From the NCBI GenBank assembly GCA_902984215.1, contig CADWAF010001044.1, forward strand, positions 1 through 15,023: a DNA stretch of 15,023 nucleotides. Direction: 5' to 3'. Below are positions 1 to 8,042 of this stretch, in pieces. Source of the DNA: Willaertia magna. Taxonomy: Eukaryota > Heterolobosea > Eutetramitea > Acrasida > Naegleriidae. Below the pieces are notes generated by a model. That model was not told where the DNA came from and made no database searches. It saw only the letters and a list, made by a program, of their open reading frames with translations. The translations under genes were made by a program, and so were the position numbers. The number at the start of each line of letters is the position of its first letter. Positions within the stretch are counted from its first letter, which is position 1.

Positions 1-180
1 TACAACACATTTTGTACAACATTCCTGAGGAGAAACTAAGAATGTTAGCTGCAATGCATAATTCAAGCAACATCATAGAAAAGTTCAGTTTCTATGATCA
101 ATTAAAGATTGCAAGAAGGCATTTCTTACACAAAGCTCGTAAGAACAATTGGCCTTCTTATCTACAAGGTGCTAGTGACG

Positions 181-220
181 GTAAGTTTTTTTTTTTAATA
201 TTAATATTAAATTATTTTAG
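181..220 (+). other. Intron 1 of the methyltransferase pseudogene (40 nt)
   Basis: The donor is GTAAGT at 181 and the acceptor TTTTAG ends at 220. Splicing joins phase 1 (GAC G) to AG AAA AAA GTT and gives an open frame running directly into the next coding block, which supports a real spliceosomal intron. An 18-bp perfect palindrome, TTTAATATTAATATTAAA, fills 194-211. Confidence 0.7.
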
Positions 221-802
221 AGAAAAAAGTTATTAAAATACTATATAGTCAAGGATCAGAATTGAAGAATAAGTTAATTAAGTTTATTAACATTAACATT
301 AGTACAATCGGCTTTTTTGCTACAGCATTGCAGACTTCAATAAGATGTTTTAATTTAATATTGAAGTTATCCAATTCAGCTCATCTTGAACAAGGAATGA
401 ATAGAAAGATTGTTAATAGTATTAACTCTTTTGTGATTAGTGATATTACAACTAAACATGTTAAAAAAGATATTTATCAAGCTTTGTTGCAGTACTCAAT
501 TAATAGTAAAAAAGTATTTAAAAGCTTTCTTCAAAAAGCTTTAAATTTACATTATGTCTTAAAGACTTTGATTTTGGTAAGACTTATTCTATTAAAGACC
601 ATAGCACTCTTTTAGAAAAAGCTCTAGTTTTTTATAGCAAGTTATTCTCTAGTTTCTTCAATGTTACTATTAAAAATGCTAAAAAGACTGTTGGTAAGAA
701 GAAAGCTTCTGATTTTACTGAATTAATTAAAAAAATACAGCTAAAAGTAGAACAAGGGGTTACCGTGGATATAAAAGTTCCAACCAATCAACTTGTTACT
801 CT

Positions 803-1308
803 TGTAGCGGAAAAAAATTTGTAATTGAAATTTGGGAAATTTTTTTTTAAAAAAAAAAAATCCCAACAAAAGCGGGAAAAAATTCCCCGCCTTTTAAAAA
901 TATAGCCGTTAATTAATAATTTAGATAGCTACAAAACAAAGTTTAATTAGTAATTGACAAGAAAATAATAATTTGGATTATTTATAAATAATTTATTACC
1001 AAACAACAATAGTAACTACCCTTTTCTTTATCAATCTTATTACTTTTTGAATTAAGTTTAATAAAATAAATTATGGTGGCCCAATAATAATTAGTAATAT
1101 TAATAAAAAATCGATATATTGGTGATATATTAATGATCAATAGAAGAAAAACACACTATTGATCACCATTAACATGTTTTTTCAAAGTATTTATTATTAT
1201 AAGTTACTTGTAAAATTTTATAATGACAATTTTTCCCTAATAATGCTGGGACAAAAAAAATAAAAAAAAATTTCCCAAAAAATAAATAAAAAATTTTTCA
1301 CCGCTACA
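803..1308. mobile_element. 506-bp non-autonomous DNA transposon (MITE) inserted in the methyltransferase gene
   Basis: The ends are TGTAGCGG (803-810) and CCGCTACA (1301-1308). The inverted repeat continues imperfectly inward for about 65 bp through TTTGGGAAATTT, a poly-T/poly-A block and TCCCAACA at left (to 868). At right it runs from TGCTGGGA (1244) to AAATTTCCCAAA. The flanking direct repeat is ACTCT at 798-802 and 1309-1313. Deleting the element plus one repeat joins CTT GTT ACT CTT to ATT GGA GAA CCT in one frame, so the empty site is reconstructed exactly. The interior has no coding capacity. It holds a hairpin GCGGGAA/TTCCCCGC (872-890) and a 9-bp inverted repeat TGATCAATA/TATTGATCA around 1133-1162. 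The superfamily is not assigned. A 6-bp duplication ACTCTT with ends starting at 804 is an alternative reading. Confidence 0.82.
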
Positions 1309-1620
1309 ACTCTTATTGGAGAACCTAGTGAAAAGATTAAATTTTATTCTTTGTCTAGCGTAGCTAATTTTGTTGCGATGTTGAATTGTTCTAATTCTTT
1401 GTTTTCAAAGTATTTTACAGCTGAAACAAAAAGTAGACAAAAGCCTGATTTGATTATTTGTGATTTACTTTATGGTATTTCACAATATAGTTATGACAAA
1501 AAGATCAACAACAATGAGTTAGAACAATTGTTGAACAATATTAATATTAATTTTGATTTTTCTCTTAGTTCAACAATGGTCTTCTTTTGCTGTGACAGAG
1601 ATGTCTCTTTTATTTTACAG

Positions 1621-1722
1621 GTAAGTTTAATATTAATATTAAATTTTTTTTTAACTGATATTAATATTAAATGAATGTTTAATATTAATATTAAACATTT
1701 GTTTTAATATTAATATTAAAAG
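1621..1722 (+). other. Intron 2 of the methyltransferase pseudogene, built from palindromic repeats
   Basis: The donor GTAAGT follows codon CAG (1618-1620). The acceptor is AAAAG ending at 1722, which leaves phase 0 and begins the next coding block with TGG TTC GAT. Four copies of the same palindromic unit occupy most of the 102 nt, at 1626-1643, 1658-1671 (partial), 1678-1695 and 1703-1720. Confidence 0.6.
1626..1721. repeat. Array of the 18-bp palindrome TTTAATATTAATATTAAA
   Basis: Three full copies and one partial copy lie here, and another full copy lies in intron 1 (194-211). The copy centred on 1686 is embedded in a 26-bp perfect palindrome (1674-1699), and the last extends to 20 bp (1702-1721). 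A related 14-mer falls in coding sequence at 1537-1550, where it encodes alternating Asn and Ile. No other full copies were seen in the window. Confidence 0.75.
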
Positions 1723-2415
1723 TGGTTCGATTCTAAGAAAATATCAGCTTTTCTCTGTACATGAGTAAAGGCTTATAAAAGAAACTTTCATTAAAGTGTA
1801 TATCACAAGACTAAGTACATGATTATTGTTCATCCTGGTTTTGGAGGTAAAGGAAGAGAACAATCTCTGTTCTACAAACTTAGACCCCAAGCATTTATTT
1901 TTTCTCTTAAGTTCAAGTTTATCATGAAGCATGGTATAGAATTAGAAGTGAATGAATTTTAGAAGTCAATAGATTTAATTGCGTATTTAGTTTACAATTT
2001 TACTATCATTCAAGATCTCATTATTGATTTATATTCAAGTACAAGTATAACTGCAGTTGTAGCTTTATTAACTGACAGAACATGTGTAAGTTTTAAGATA
2101 GATCTTAAACAATATTTGTATTCATATGAATGTATAGAAAGTATTGTAAAAGCTGTTACTTCAAAGAATTTAGAGGTAAAATATCCTTATCCACAACTAT
2201 ACAACATACACTGTATTACTAGTAAAGAAGCTCAAAAGAAAAAGACTAAAAGAAAGAAGTATACAAAGAAACAGTCCAAACAACCTGTAAATGAAGCAAC
2301 AGATGAAGATGATAGTAAAGAAAGTATTATTACAACATATAAAAAGACTAAAAGTAGCAAAAATAAGAATGCACCAACTGATAAAAGCAACAAATCCAAG
2401 AAAATAAAAAGATAA

Positions 2416-3103
2416 AATTATTGTAATTTAATAAACTTGTTTATTTTTCAATTAATATTAATAATTACATTTATTTTCATATTCATATTAAATGCCCTAC
2501 CAAAAATCCTGATTTCATATAAATTATTATACTAAAATCTATAAAAGCTATTTCATTATATAGCAAAATTTAACACAATTGAAATTTTAAGTCTATTAAA
2601 TGAAAATCTATTGCTATAAAACTTAAAACTTTTTCAAAGCCCTCTACATCATCAAACAAAATTGATTTTAATCTTTTGTTTATAATATATAGATTAATTA
2701 AAAAGTGATATCTTTATTCATATTATAATCTTTTAAATTTTAAAAGCAAAAAAGAAGAATTAATAGTATCTTATTGTTTTTGTTGTTGATTTATTGTAAA
2801 ATTTAATTGGTCACCAATATTGTTATTGTTAATTTCTATGTTTTTTATATTTCTATTGAAAACATTCAGAAGCAAGAAAGATGATGTTTTTATTTAATTT
2901 TTAATAAAATTTATAACAACAATCACTCAACAAGAAGATAATTTGAATTTTGTTTGGAAGGAGATGAGTGTAATTGATAGTATAGAATTTTTGAAGAAGA
3001 TGAAAATTAGAAAGAAATAAGAGAAATTTAAAAGTCGTTTGAAGTTAAATGTTTAGATAATTTGTAGTTAAATAAAATTTTACAACAAAAGAAATATTTA
3101 AAT
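2416..3103. other. AT-rich intergenic stretch with a possible coding scrap
   Basis: Most of this stretch shows no gene. A G-richer patch around 2905-3060 reads on the plus strand as a frame containing QEDNLNFVWKEMSVIDSIEF, broken by TAA and TAG codons. It looks like a decayed exon of unknown origin. Nothing else is recognised. Confidence 0.3.
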
Positions 3104-3170
3104 GAAACTTTGGCCTAGTGGTAAAGGTTTGGATTATACTTACATAGTCTCAGGTTCAAATTCGGCCCAC
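3104..3170 (+). pseudogene. tRNA-like sequence with pol III A and B boxes
   Basis: TGGCCTAGTGG at 3111-3121 matches the A-box consensus TRGYNNARNNG. GGTTCAAATTC at 3153-3163 matches the B box except for one position, and the spacing is that of a tRNA. A D-arm forms (GCCT/AGGT). GATTAT/ATAGTC can form an anticodon stem but leaves an abnormal loop. The T stem has mismatches and no convincing acceptor stem closes. It is therefore more likely a tRNA relic or the head of a tRNA-derived SINE than a working tRNA. An A-rich stretch follows at 3171-3194. Confidence 0.4.
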
Positions 3171-3590
3171 AAAAAAAACTTTAATAAAAAAAACAAGGGA
3201 ATTTAAGATTAAAATTAGCTTATCCACTTTTTGTAAATGTAACTGTAAACTTAACTGCGTTGAGAGGTTGTGGGAGGGTAGTTATAAAGAAATAGGCTTA
3301 ACCTTTATTTTTATTACAACATGTTTAGCCAACTATATTATGTGATATTTATATGATTGTAGTTTTTTTAATTTTTTTTATAGTAGAAACTATTTTCTGC
3401 CATTCAAAATTAGCTGGTAGGAAATGTATTTCAGTAATGAGCAGGTTTTTTTTTCAGACGTTTAAATTTGGCATTAGAAAAACTCATTTTTTAGCTTTTC
3501 AGACATCTGAAAGTGTATTGCTGAAAAATTTTTTAGACCCATCTATTCCTAGTATAAAAGAGTCATTTTTCAGCTAAAAAAATAAAAATT
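3171..3590. other. Unassigned stretch with weak coding traces on both strands
   Basis: A G/C-richer block at about 3214-3300 is followed by a 74-codon open frame on the plus strand (3353-3577). The minus strand of 3360-3575 also reads as a protein-like frame (FILGIDGSKKFFSNTLSDV) broken by repeated TGA codons. Neither is recognised. Short inverted words such as TCAGACATCTGA are present. This may be a decayed mobile element. Confidence 0.25.
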
Positions 3591-3893
3591 TAATAATTTT
3601 ATAAAAAAATCAATTCTAAACAACCAAACGTACAACAATATTATTTAATATTTATTTTAAAATTATAAATTTTATTTAAAAAAGTTAATAATTTTTGTTA
3701 CATAGAATTAACAGTAAAATTAATCATTAATTATTAAAACTTTACATTTAATATTTGTTAGAAAACTGCAGGACATTGTCTTTGTTCTGTTGGATGGATT
3801 AAACTATCAATGTTTATTAGAAACATTATTTCTCTTTTCAACCACATTCAATTATAAACTTATTTCTACACCAAGTAATAAAGTCTGTAAAGA
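3591..3893 (+). repeat. Dispersed repeat family A, copy 1
   Basis: This block is closely similar, in the same orientation, to 8043-8424. Landmarks shared in order are CAACCAAACGTACAACAATA (CAGCC in copy 2), TACATAGAATTAACA, AATCATTAATTATTAAAACT, AGGACATTGTCTTTGTTCTG, TATTAGAAACATTATTTCTC and CACCAAGTAATAAAGTCTGT. No coding frame is visible. It may be a copied flank of a gene family or a non-autonomous element. Confidence 0.8.
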
Positions 3894-4444
3894 AAAGCAA
3901 GATAAATTCCTTTTATTATAGAACGTTCTATAATCATGTTAAGCTTCATTTAAAACATTCTAATTATTTTAACAATTATTATCTGTTTGTTCTTATATGT
4001 GGTTTTACAAAATACTTTACAAAGAGTTACAAAAAAAAATACTTTTACTAATCGATTCATCAAAACAAATTACTAAATACCATATAAACAACAATGATTA
4101 ATTTTACAAAAAAAAATCAATATTTTTATTATTTTCACACTAGAAATAAACTATTTCTTTTAATGCAAAACTATCATATTTGTATCATCACTATTTAACA
4201 ATGATTTTCTTATTAGAAAAATGTATTTTCCTTTTTACCCACTATCATGATATAATAATGTGTACAGACTTGTAGACTTATAATTCATTCAAACTGCTTG
4301 TCGTTTCCGATGGGAAGAAGATGATAGAGCTCTAAAATAGCCTTTTCAATAAAAAATATTTTATCATCGTGTGTTAATTAGTGATTAAAAGATTCCTACA
4401 AAAATGAAATACAAAAAAAATAAACTACAACCCTCAACAGCAAT
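3894..4444. other. AT-rich intergenic stretch
   Basis: No gene is recognised. It contains ACAAAATACTTTACAAA (from about 4005), a word that recurs near 9420 and, in diverged form, near 14375. A G/C-richer patch at 4297-4340 (TTGTCGTTTCCGATGGGAAG) gives no clear protein. Confidence 0.3.
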
Positions 4445-4790
4445 ATGAATAGTAATATTATCAAAATAGCTAATACAACGATAACAACAACAATAATAGG
4501 ATCAAATAATAGTAATAATAATAATGGTAAAGAAACATCAGTTTGTGTTGTATCTTAACTTTTTACAAATACAACAATAATTATTAAACAATACAATTAA
4601 ATAATATAAATACAAAAGCAATCAAATGATACTTGTGTACAGAATTTAGTGGATGGATTATTTCAAGGATATAATGCAACAGTATTAGCATATGGTCAAA
4701 CTGTACATTTTTAATTTTTATTTACAATAATAATATTTTATAATTATTAATTAAAGAGACCAGGAAAAACATTTACAATAAAGAACAGCC
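4445..4790 (+). pseudogene. Decayed kinesin motor-domain gene
   Basis: An ATG at 4445 opens a 37-codon Asn/Thr-rich frame ending KETSVCVVS then TAA, consistent with a kinesin N-terminus entering its first beta strand. After a deletion of most of the next ~70 residues, 4637-4702 encodes [20 protein letters not shown] then QT, a textbook kinesin segment leading into the P-loop. A 54-nt intron (4703-4756, GTACAT to TTAAAG) splits the P-loop, and the next block reads RPGKTFTI where families have G.GKT.TM. Both substitutions (GGA to AGA, ATG to ATA) are G-to-A changes. A faint LT.MLLQD trace near 5425-5450 sits about where KLTRLLQDSLGG would be expected, but it is too weak to include. The gene is dead. 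Kinesins are microtubule motors. Confidence 0.75.
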
Positions 4791-4964
4791 AATCATTTTA
4801 ATTTATTATTAGAAGAAAAAATGGACATTAAATTTTTAATACAATTGAAAATTATAAAATCTACTCAACCCACTTTACAAAATTCAACTTTAAATCAACA
4901 AATAACAGAAATTGAACATTGTTGAAGTTTAACCAAAATTAATCAAATAAAAAAACAATTATTG

Positions 4965-5090
4965 ATCGTAAAACAATAAATTATTTGAATAATTTATTAT
5001 ATATAATTGAGCTTTAGTTGTTAATGTTAATAAGACTTTACAAACTGAATTTTAATTTTTCGTTGAAATTTATTTCTATTAAATTAATGA
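4965..5090 (+). repeat. Possible dispersed repeat family B, copy 1
   Basis: It resembles 9295-9400 in the same orientation, through AATAAATTATT.GAATAAT and TTGAAATTTATTTCT. Low complexity makes the match uncertain. Confidence 0.35.
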
Positions 5091-6006
5091 TTCTGATTTA
5101 ACATTTTTTAAATTTTATTATTGTTTGTTACATATTTTTATTTACTTTAATAGTGCAACCTTTATAATTAACACAATAAAATAATGTTGTTTAGATAAAA
5201 TATTTTTATTATTTACAACAAGTATAAATTTAAATATTTAAAAATATTTACAAATTTATCAATTAATTATTACAACAAATTTTAAAACAAAAAAATCAAT
5301 TTCACAATTATTATTAATTTAAACTTTAATAAAATTATTTTTAAATTCACATTTGTTAAAACAAATTCTTTAACATTTCAACAAATGAAAACTCATGAAA
5401 AAGTGTAATTTTATGTGGGTACTATATGTTAACAACTATGCTTCTACAAGACGGTGAATAATTTTTTATTTAAACAAAAGAATTAACAAAGTTAGACAAT
5501 AACGATGATGTTGTTACATCATTCCATTGACAATCCTTTTGTAAAATAAATCAAATTAATCATTATTTGAACTGCAATTAACATTAAAATAATATAGATT
5601 TTTAATAACTAATAGAATTGTTTAGCAATTATAATAAATTTTAAATCCTCATTCTATAAAAAATCTGTTTTGCTATTTTTAACAATGTAATTTTAACAAA
5701 AATGAAATTGTTTATTGTAAAGTTTTTAGCAAAATATTGAACATGTTTCTAAATCAATCATTAACCTAAAAAAATAACTGATTTATATATTGTAGCTTCA
5801 AAAATTCATTAATATTATAAAAACTTTGTTAGTATAAAACTTTTATTTACAACAACATGTTTATTGTAAAATATAATTTTATTTTTTCTTTTGTATTTGA
5901 TTGATGACAGTTTATTAAATTAAATTATTAATGATTACAAAATAATAATTATTTAAATTCAATCTCTAATTTTTTCATTCCAATTACATGGATTAAATCT
6001 TATTTT
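5091..6006. other. AT-rich intergenic and 3'-flanking DNA
   Basis: No gene is recognised. The last ~50 bp (5959-6006, minus strand) continue the reading frame of the first U-box gene beyond its TGA. They keep Ile and Pro at the spacing of a MATH domain before a second TGA, so they are probably the eroded end of that gene. The rest is rich in TTTACAA/TTGTAAA words. Confidence 0.35.
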
Positions 6007-7656
6007 TCATTTTAATCCAAATACTTTAAATTCATCACTAAAAAATCTTTCCCATTTTTTAATATTTAATGGAGTTTCAATATTTATAATATTAACATAA
6101 TCATATTCTGGATATTTATTTTTAAAATTATTAATTATTTGATTGTTATTTAATTCTTTTGAGTTTGATAATTTTAAATTATTATTTTGTTTTTGTAAAA
6201 TATTTTTAGAATTATTTAAATCTTCAATTGTTTGTTGTAATTTAATAATTTTATTATTTTGTTCATCAATTTTATTATTTTGATTTGTTAATAATTTTTG
6301 TAAATTAATAATTTCATTATTTTGATCTGTTGAGGTATTTTTTAAATTAATTATTTCTTTATTTTGATTTTCAATTTTATTATTTTGATTTTTATTTAAT
6401 TGTTGTAAATTAATTATTTCTTTATTTTGATTTTCAATTTTACTATTTTGATTTTGTAAACATTTTAATAACATTAAATTAAATGAATCTAATTTATTTT
6501 CATTTGTTTTAATAAATAAATTAAAATATTTATCCATAAAATTTAATTTTAAATATTCATTCATTAATAAAGTTTCAATTTCTTTATTTTCATTATTTAA
6601 TTCATAAATTATTTCTAAATATTTAATTTCATTACTATTTTTATATAATTCTTTATAAATAATAATTAATTCATTTTGTAAATCATTTTTGTAATCTAAG
6701 ATAAATTCAAGTAATTTATTTAAGTCTGTTTCATTTAAATTAATTTCTTTAAATAAATTTTTAAAAAATGTAACAAATTTATTATTATTTTCATTAATTT
6801 TAATATTTAATAATTTTTGTAATAAATTATTTCTATTGTAATTACTTTCATTAAATAAAATAATTAAAATGTCTAATTTAAATTCATTAATCTCATTAAA
6901 TATTTTATCAATTAAATTATTATTTAAATTGTTTAATTTACAATATTTTGTAAATATTTCAATTAATAAATTATCATTTTCTTTATTTTTTAATTGAATT
7001 AATAAATTTAATAATTCATTGTAATATTTTTGTAAATACTTATCACTAATTAATTTATTTTCTAATAATTTTAATTTGATTAATTTAAATTGTAAATCTT
7101 GTGATTCATTAATGGCTTTCATATAATTATTAAATAATTTATCTTCATTCAATTCATTTAATAAAATATTAAATTTTAATTCAATTAATTCATTTTTACA
7201 ATTTTTAAAACTATCATCACTTTTAATTAAATCTAATGATTCATTAATTAATTCCAAACATAAATCAATTAAATTATTTTCAGTTGACCACATTTTAATG
7301 TGTTTAATTACTTTTTTAATAAATTTATTTACTTTTTCATCAATAGTATCTTTTAAAATAACATTTCTAGCTAAAGATTTAGTTTTTAATGTAGCTCTAG
7401 TTATGGGACAAGTATTTTTAGATTTTAACCATTCTTCAATTGAATTTCTATCATAAGTTTGTCCAGTTTCAATGGTGACTGGATCAATCATTAATTGTTG
7501 ACTAATTGGACAATTATATTTATTTAAATATTTATTCTTCCATTCTTCAATTTGTTTTTCAATTTCATCTTTATTGAAAGAAGAAGATGATGATGGTGTG
7601 TTTAATGGAGAGGAAGAAGTAGATGATGATGAATTATTGTTTTGTTGTTGTGACAT
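6007..7656 (-). CDS. U-box / helical-repeat / coiled-coil E3 ligase-like protein, paralogue 1 (MATH domain lost)
   Basis: This is a 549-residue protein. Residues 1-28 are Ser/Asn/Gln-rich. A U-box occupies about 45-118, with CPIS at 49-52, DPV at 58-60, TGQTYDR at 64-70 and CPITR at 83-87. Residues about 120-405 are an alpha-helical solenoid of Leu/Ile/Asn/Lys repeats. About 408-515 form a coiled coil containing 14-residue repeats of the NQNNKIENQNKEII type. The end reads YPEYDYVNIINIE...FSDEFKVFGLK, the lead-in to a MATH/TRAF domain. U-box proteins are E2-recruiting ubiquitin ligases, and MATH domains usually bind substrates. The stop is a TGA exactly where paralogue 2 has TGG (the MATH Trp), so the substrate-binding part is lost. 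The ATG at 7656 is chosen because it aligns with paralogue 2, and a T-rich tract precedes it on the plus strand. It may be a truncated but expressed ligase or an early pseudogene. Confidence 0.85.
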   Translation of the reverse strand: MSQQQNNNSSSSTSSSPLNTPSSSSSFNKDEIEKQIEEWKNKYLNKYNCPISQQLMIDPVTIETGQTYDRNSIEEWLKSKNTCPITRATLKTKSLARNVILKDTIDEKVNKFIKKVIKHIKMWSTENNLIDLCLELINESLDLIKSDDSFKNCKNELIELKFNILLNELNEDKLFNNYMKAINESQDLQFKLIKLKLLENKLISDKYLQKYYNELLNLLIQLKNKENDNLLIEIFTKYCKLNNLNNNLIDKIFNEINEFKLDILIILFNESNYNRNNLLQKLLNIKINENNNKFVTFFKNLFKEINLNETDLNKLLEFILDYKNDLQNELIIIYKELYKNSNEIKYLEIIYELNNENKEIETLLMNEYLKLNFMDKYFNLFIKTNENKLDSFNLMLLKCLQNQNSKIENQNKEIINLQQLNKNQNNKIENQNKEIINLKNTSTDQNNEIINLQKLLTNQNNKIDEQNNKIIKLQQTIEDLNNSKNILQKQNNNLKLSNSKELNNNQIINNFKNKYPEYDYVNIINIETPLNIKKWERFFSDEFKVFGLK

Positions 7657-7745
7657 TTTTTTTTTGAAAGCGAAGGTTTGAGTGATGTGAAAAGATGAAA
7701 ACTGATGAATTCAAATGAAAAAAGAAAGTGGCGCCAAAATTTTTC
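7657..7745 (-). promoter_or_regulatory. Promoter-proximal region of U-box paralogue 1 with an E2F-like site
   Basis: GGCGCCAAAATT at 7730-7741 reads TTTTGGCGCC on the gene's strand and matches the E2F/DP consensus TTTSGCGC, 75-82 bp upstream of the ATG. The block GATGTGA.AAGATGAAAACT through GATGAATTCAAATG (7684-7716) is shared with the region upstream of paralogue 2. Confidence 0.6.
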
Positions 7746-7754
7746 ATTTCCTTT

Positions 7755-7893
7755 TATTTTCAAGGTCAGTAATTGGTAATAAGGAATTTTTAATTTCCTA
7801 ATTGTATGAATATTCATTACTTACAATAGTAAACAAAACCGCACAATAAATTTTAAACAGAATTTAATTATCCATATTTTTTATTTATTGTTT
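7755..7893 (-). repeat. Inverted repeat arm, partner at 14162-14293
   Basis: The minus strand here matches the plus strand of 14162-14293. Shared stretches are GGATAATTAAATTCTG, TTTAAAATTTATTGT, TACTATTGTAAGTAATGAAT and ATTCATACAATTAGGAAATT. The match ends in TGACCTTGAAAATAA. It lies just beyond the E2F-like site of the first U-box gene. Confidence 0.85.
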
Positions 7894-8042
7894 TCTTTAG
7901 GAACAGATTGTTCCAACAAGATGATGAATAATTTAATAATTAAACATGATTTTTCGGAATGATAAATTGAAGGAATACACAAAAATAAAATTTAAAAATA
8001 AAAAATTACATCACTAAAACAACAATGAAACAAATAACGTAA

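Larger units (their letters stand above)
3..2415 (+). pseudogene. Decayed beta-class amino-methyltransferase (N6-adenine/N4-cytosine DNA methylase type)
   Basis: The gene enters from the left edge, so its start lies outside. About 586 codons can be followed: 3-180, 221-557, 558-802 (after a frameshift near 556-558), 1314-1620 and 1723-2415. The C-terminal half shows the methylase signature in beta order. A degenerate motif IV reads IICDLLYGI (codons 1453-1479, expected DPPY). Next comes a strand-helix block VFFCCDRD, then a would-be WVK whose W is TGA. Last is the SAM-binding motif DLYSSTSITAVVALLTDR (2026-2079), expected D.F.GTG.TA..AL...R. The tail (2220-2412) is Lys-rich. The N-terminal end (AAMHNSSNIIEKFSFYDQ) could be a ParB-like region, which is only a guess. 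Lesions seen are the frameshift, TGA 1762, TAA 1792, TAG 1960, both catalytic motifs changed, and a MITE at 803-1308. The family call rests on motif order and spacing. The gene is certainly dead. Confidence 0.72.

Noticed and set aside
577..605. GTAAGACTTATTC...AG in the methylase as a very short intron
   Set aside because: It would be about 20-29 nt, and the sequence between reads as coding (GKTYSIKDHSTLLEKA) in the frame used downstream. A one-base deletion near 556-558 is simpler.
1744..1932. Minus-strand 62-codon open frame
   Set aside because: It lies antisense to the methylase coding region, which explains its openness.
1792..1962. In-frame TAA and TAG read as Gln, implying a ciliate-type genetic code
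   Set aside because: The two long U-box genes use CAA for Gln throughout and contain no in-frame TAA or TAG. TGA also interrupts the methylase, and its motif residues are changed too, so decay explains the stops better.
5390..5460. LT.MLLQD trace as the kinesin KLTRLLQDSLGG motif
   Set aside because: The distance from the P-loop is right, but only a few residues match and no intervening kinesin motifs were found.
7602..7817. Minus-strand 71-codon open frame overlapping the start of U-box paralogue 1
   Set aside because: It is a shadow frame across the promoter and N-terminus. The same shadow exists at 12295-12489 because the region is duplicated.
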